Assembly: GCA_963693635.1 (NCBI GenBank)
Contig: CAVOBC010000270.1
Span: 1 to 6,672, forward strand
DNA: 6,672 nt
Direction: 5' to 3'
Origin: CAVOBC01 sp963693635
GTDB lineage: Bacteria > Pseudomonadota > Gammaproteobacteria > Pseudomonadales > Azotimanducaceae
A program made the translations under genes and the position numbers. Below the pieces are notes generated by a model that saw only the letters and a list, made by a program, of their open reading frames with translations, did not search any database and was not told where the DNA came from. This document shows positions 6,066 through 6,672 of the stretch, in pieces (positions within the stretch are counted from its first letter, which is position 1; every line of letters starts with the position of its first letter).

Positions 6066-6144
6066 GGTGAACCAATACTACAACGTGTCGCATCCTTCCT
6101 CCGCAAAATCAGGCCAACCTTCGCCGTCCCGATCCATTTGGCAG

Positions 6145-6672
6145 ATGCACCGACGGTTGCTCTTGCCCGTCTATATGCCGTCATTCGCCATGTCTCTCTG
6201 TCAGGGCAGCGCGCTACTGATCATCCCGCTCTTTGCGCTCGATCTCGGCGCCGCCGCGAGCGCTGCCGCGATCGTCTTCGCGATGCGCGGACTTGGCAAC
6301 ATGATGATGGACGTGCCCGCCGGCTATTCGGTCGCACGCTTCGGTGACCGGACGACAATGCTCGGCGGCATTGCGCTCCTGGCTATCACCGCTACGGGAG
6401 CGAGCCTTGCTAACTCGCCGCTGCAACTGGCCGCAGCCGCACTCGGGCTCGGCGCTGCTATCTCCACCTGGCAACTCGCTCGCCTCGCGCACGTAACCGA
6501 GGCGGTCATTCAGGACCAGCGGGGGCGCGCTATCTCGACCATGGCAGGCCTTCAGCGTCTCGGCACGCTGATCGGTCCGGTGGCAAGCGGCATCGTCGCC
6601 GATCAGCTTGGCTTCTCCGCCGTGTTCATTGGCGTCGCGGTCATCGCCATTATTGCGGCCGTCGTCGTTGTA
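6145..6672 (+). CDS. MFS transporter, N-terminal 176 residues (cut by window edge)
   Basis: Frame 1 is open from 6040 to the end and encodes the first five or so helices of a major facilitator, an inner-membrane secondary transporter. It begins MHRRLLLPVYMPSFAMSLCQ (helix 1). Helix 2 follows, with MRGLGNMMMDVPAGYSVARF, and then motif A in the form GYSVARFGDR (about residues 60-69). A long alanine/leucine helix pair comes next, and RLGTLIGPVASGIVADQLGF (about 140-159) is the helix-5 motif C-like region. The sequence is unlike the MFS_3 protein at 3543, so this is a different subfamily (drug/proton-antiporter type) and not a recent duplicate. The ATG at 6145 fits where homologues start but has only a poor ribosome site; GTG at 6067 or 6085 are alternatives. 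The gene diverges from the hydrolase. The substrate is unknown. Confidence 0.88.
   Translation, partial: MHRRLLLPVYMPSFAMSLCQGSALLIIPLFALDLGAAASAAAIVFAMRGLGNMMMDVPAGYSVARFGDRTTMLGGIALLAITATGASLANSPLQLAAAALGLGAAISTWQLARLAHVTEAVIQDQRGRAISTMAGLQRLGTLIGPVASGIVADQLGFSAVFIGVAVIAIIAAVVVV

Larger units (their letters stand above)
5828..6144. other. Divergent intergenic region between the hydrolase and the second MFS gene
   Basis: This 317-bp stretch holds the hydrolase ribosome site, a candidate hydrolase promoter, the 12-bp triplet repeat and a 13-bp palindrome. From about 5970 to 6050 I see nothing identifiable. Frame 1 is open from 6040 and offers GTG codons at 6067 and 6085 as alternative MFS starts, but the residues there are not membrane-like. 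No good plus-strand promoter is apparent. Confidence 0.5.

Overview
The window is GC-rich bacterial chromosomal DNA. Codon choice, clear Shine-Dalgarno sites and the protein families (MetY, YccU-type CoA-binding protein, a DinF-like MATE remnant, MFS exporters) fit a free-living proteobacterium. A gammaproteobacterium is my best guess, from the DinF-like residues alone; there is no rRNA or other marker to test it.

Left third (1-1500), decaying DNA. The minus strand from 980 to the left edge encodes the first two thirds of a thiolase-superfamily, acetyl-CoA acetyltransferase-like protein. It reads cleanly except for one in-frame TAA at codon 68. Immediately beside its start, on the plus strand, lies the C-terminal third of a DinF-like MATE transporter, broken by about three frameshifts. 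Neither appears in a simple ORF list, because one is interrupted and runs off the edge and the other is split between two frames.

Middle (1501-3301), a leftward pair on the minus strand: a YccU-like CoA-binding protein followed 43 bp later by O-acetylhomoserine sulfhydrylase (metY). Both have good ribosome binding sites. The short gap suggests one transcript serving sulfur assimilation into homocysteine and methionine.

Right half (3543-6672): a complete MFS_3/EntS-like exporter on the plus strand (TTG start); a convergent alpha/beta hydrolase on the minus strand; then the start of a second, unrelated MFS transporter on the plus strand, cut by the window edge. No substrate can be assigned to any of the three.

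Three spacers between intact genes each contain a different short tandem repeat: a roughly 15-bp degenerate array between yccU and the first MFS gene, a 12-bp-period TCTGCTCT array between the convergent genes, and a 12-bp triplet just upstream of the putative hydrolase promoter. These arrays and the two adjacent gene remnants are the parts least explained by ordinary annotation. I see no CRISPR array, tRNA, rRNA, insertion sequence, toxin-antitoxin pair or recognisable defence system, and no convincing evidence of a novel multi-gene system.
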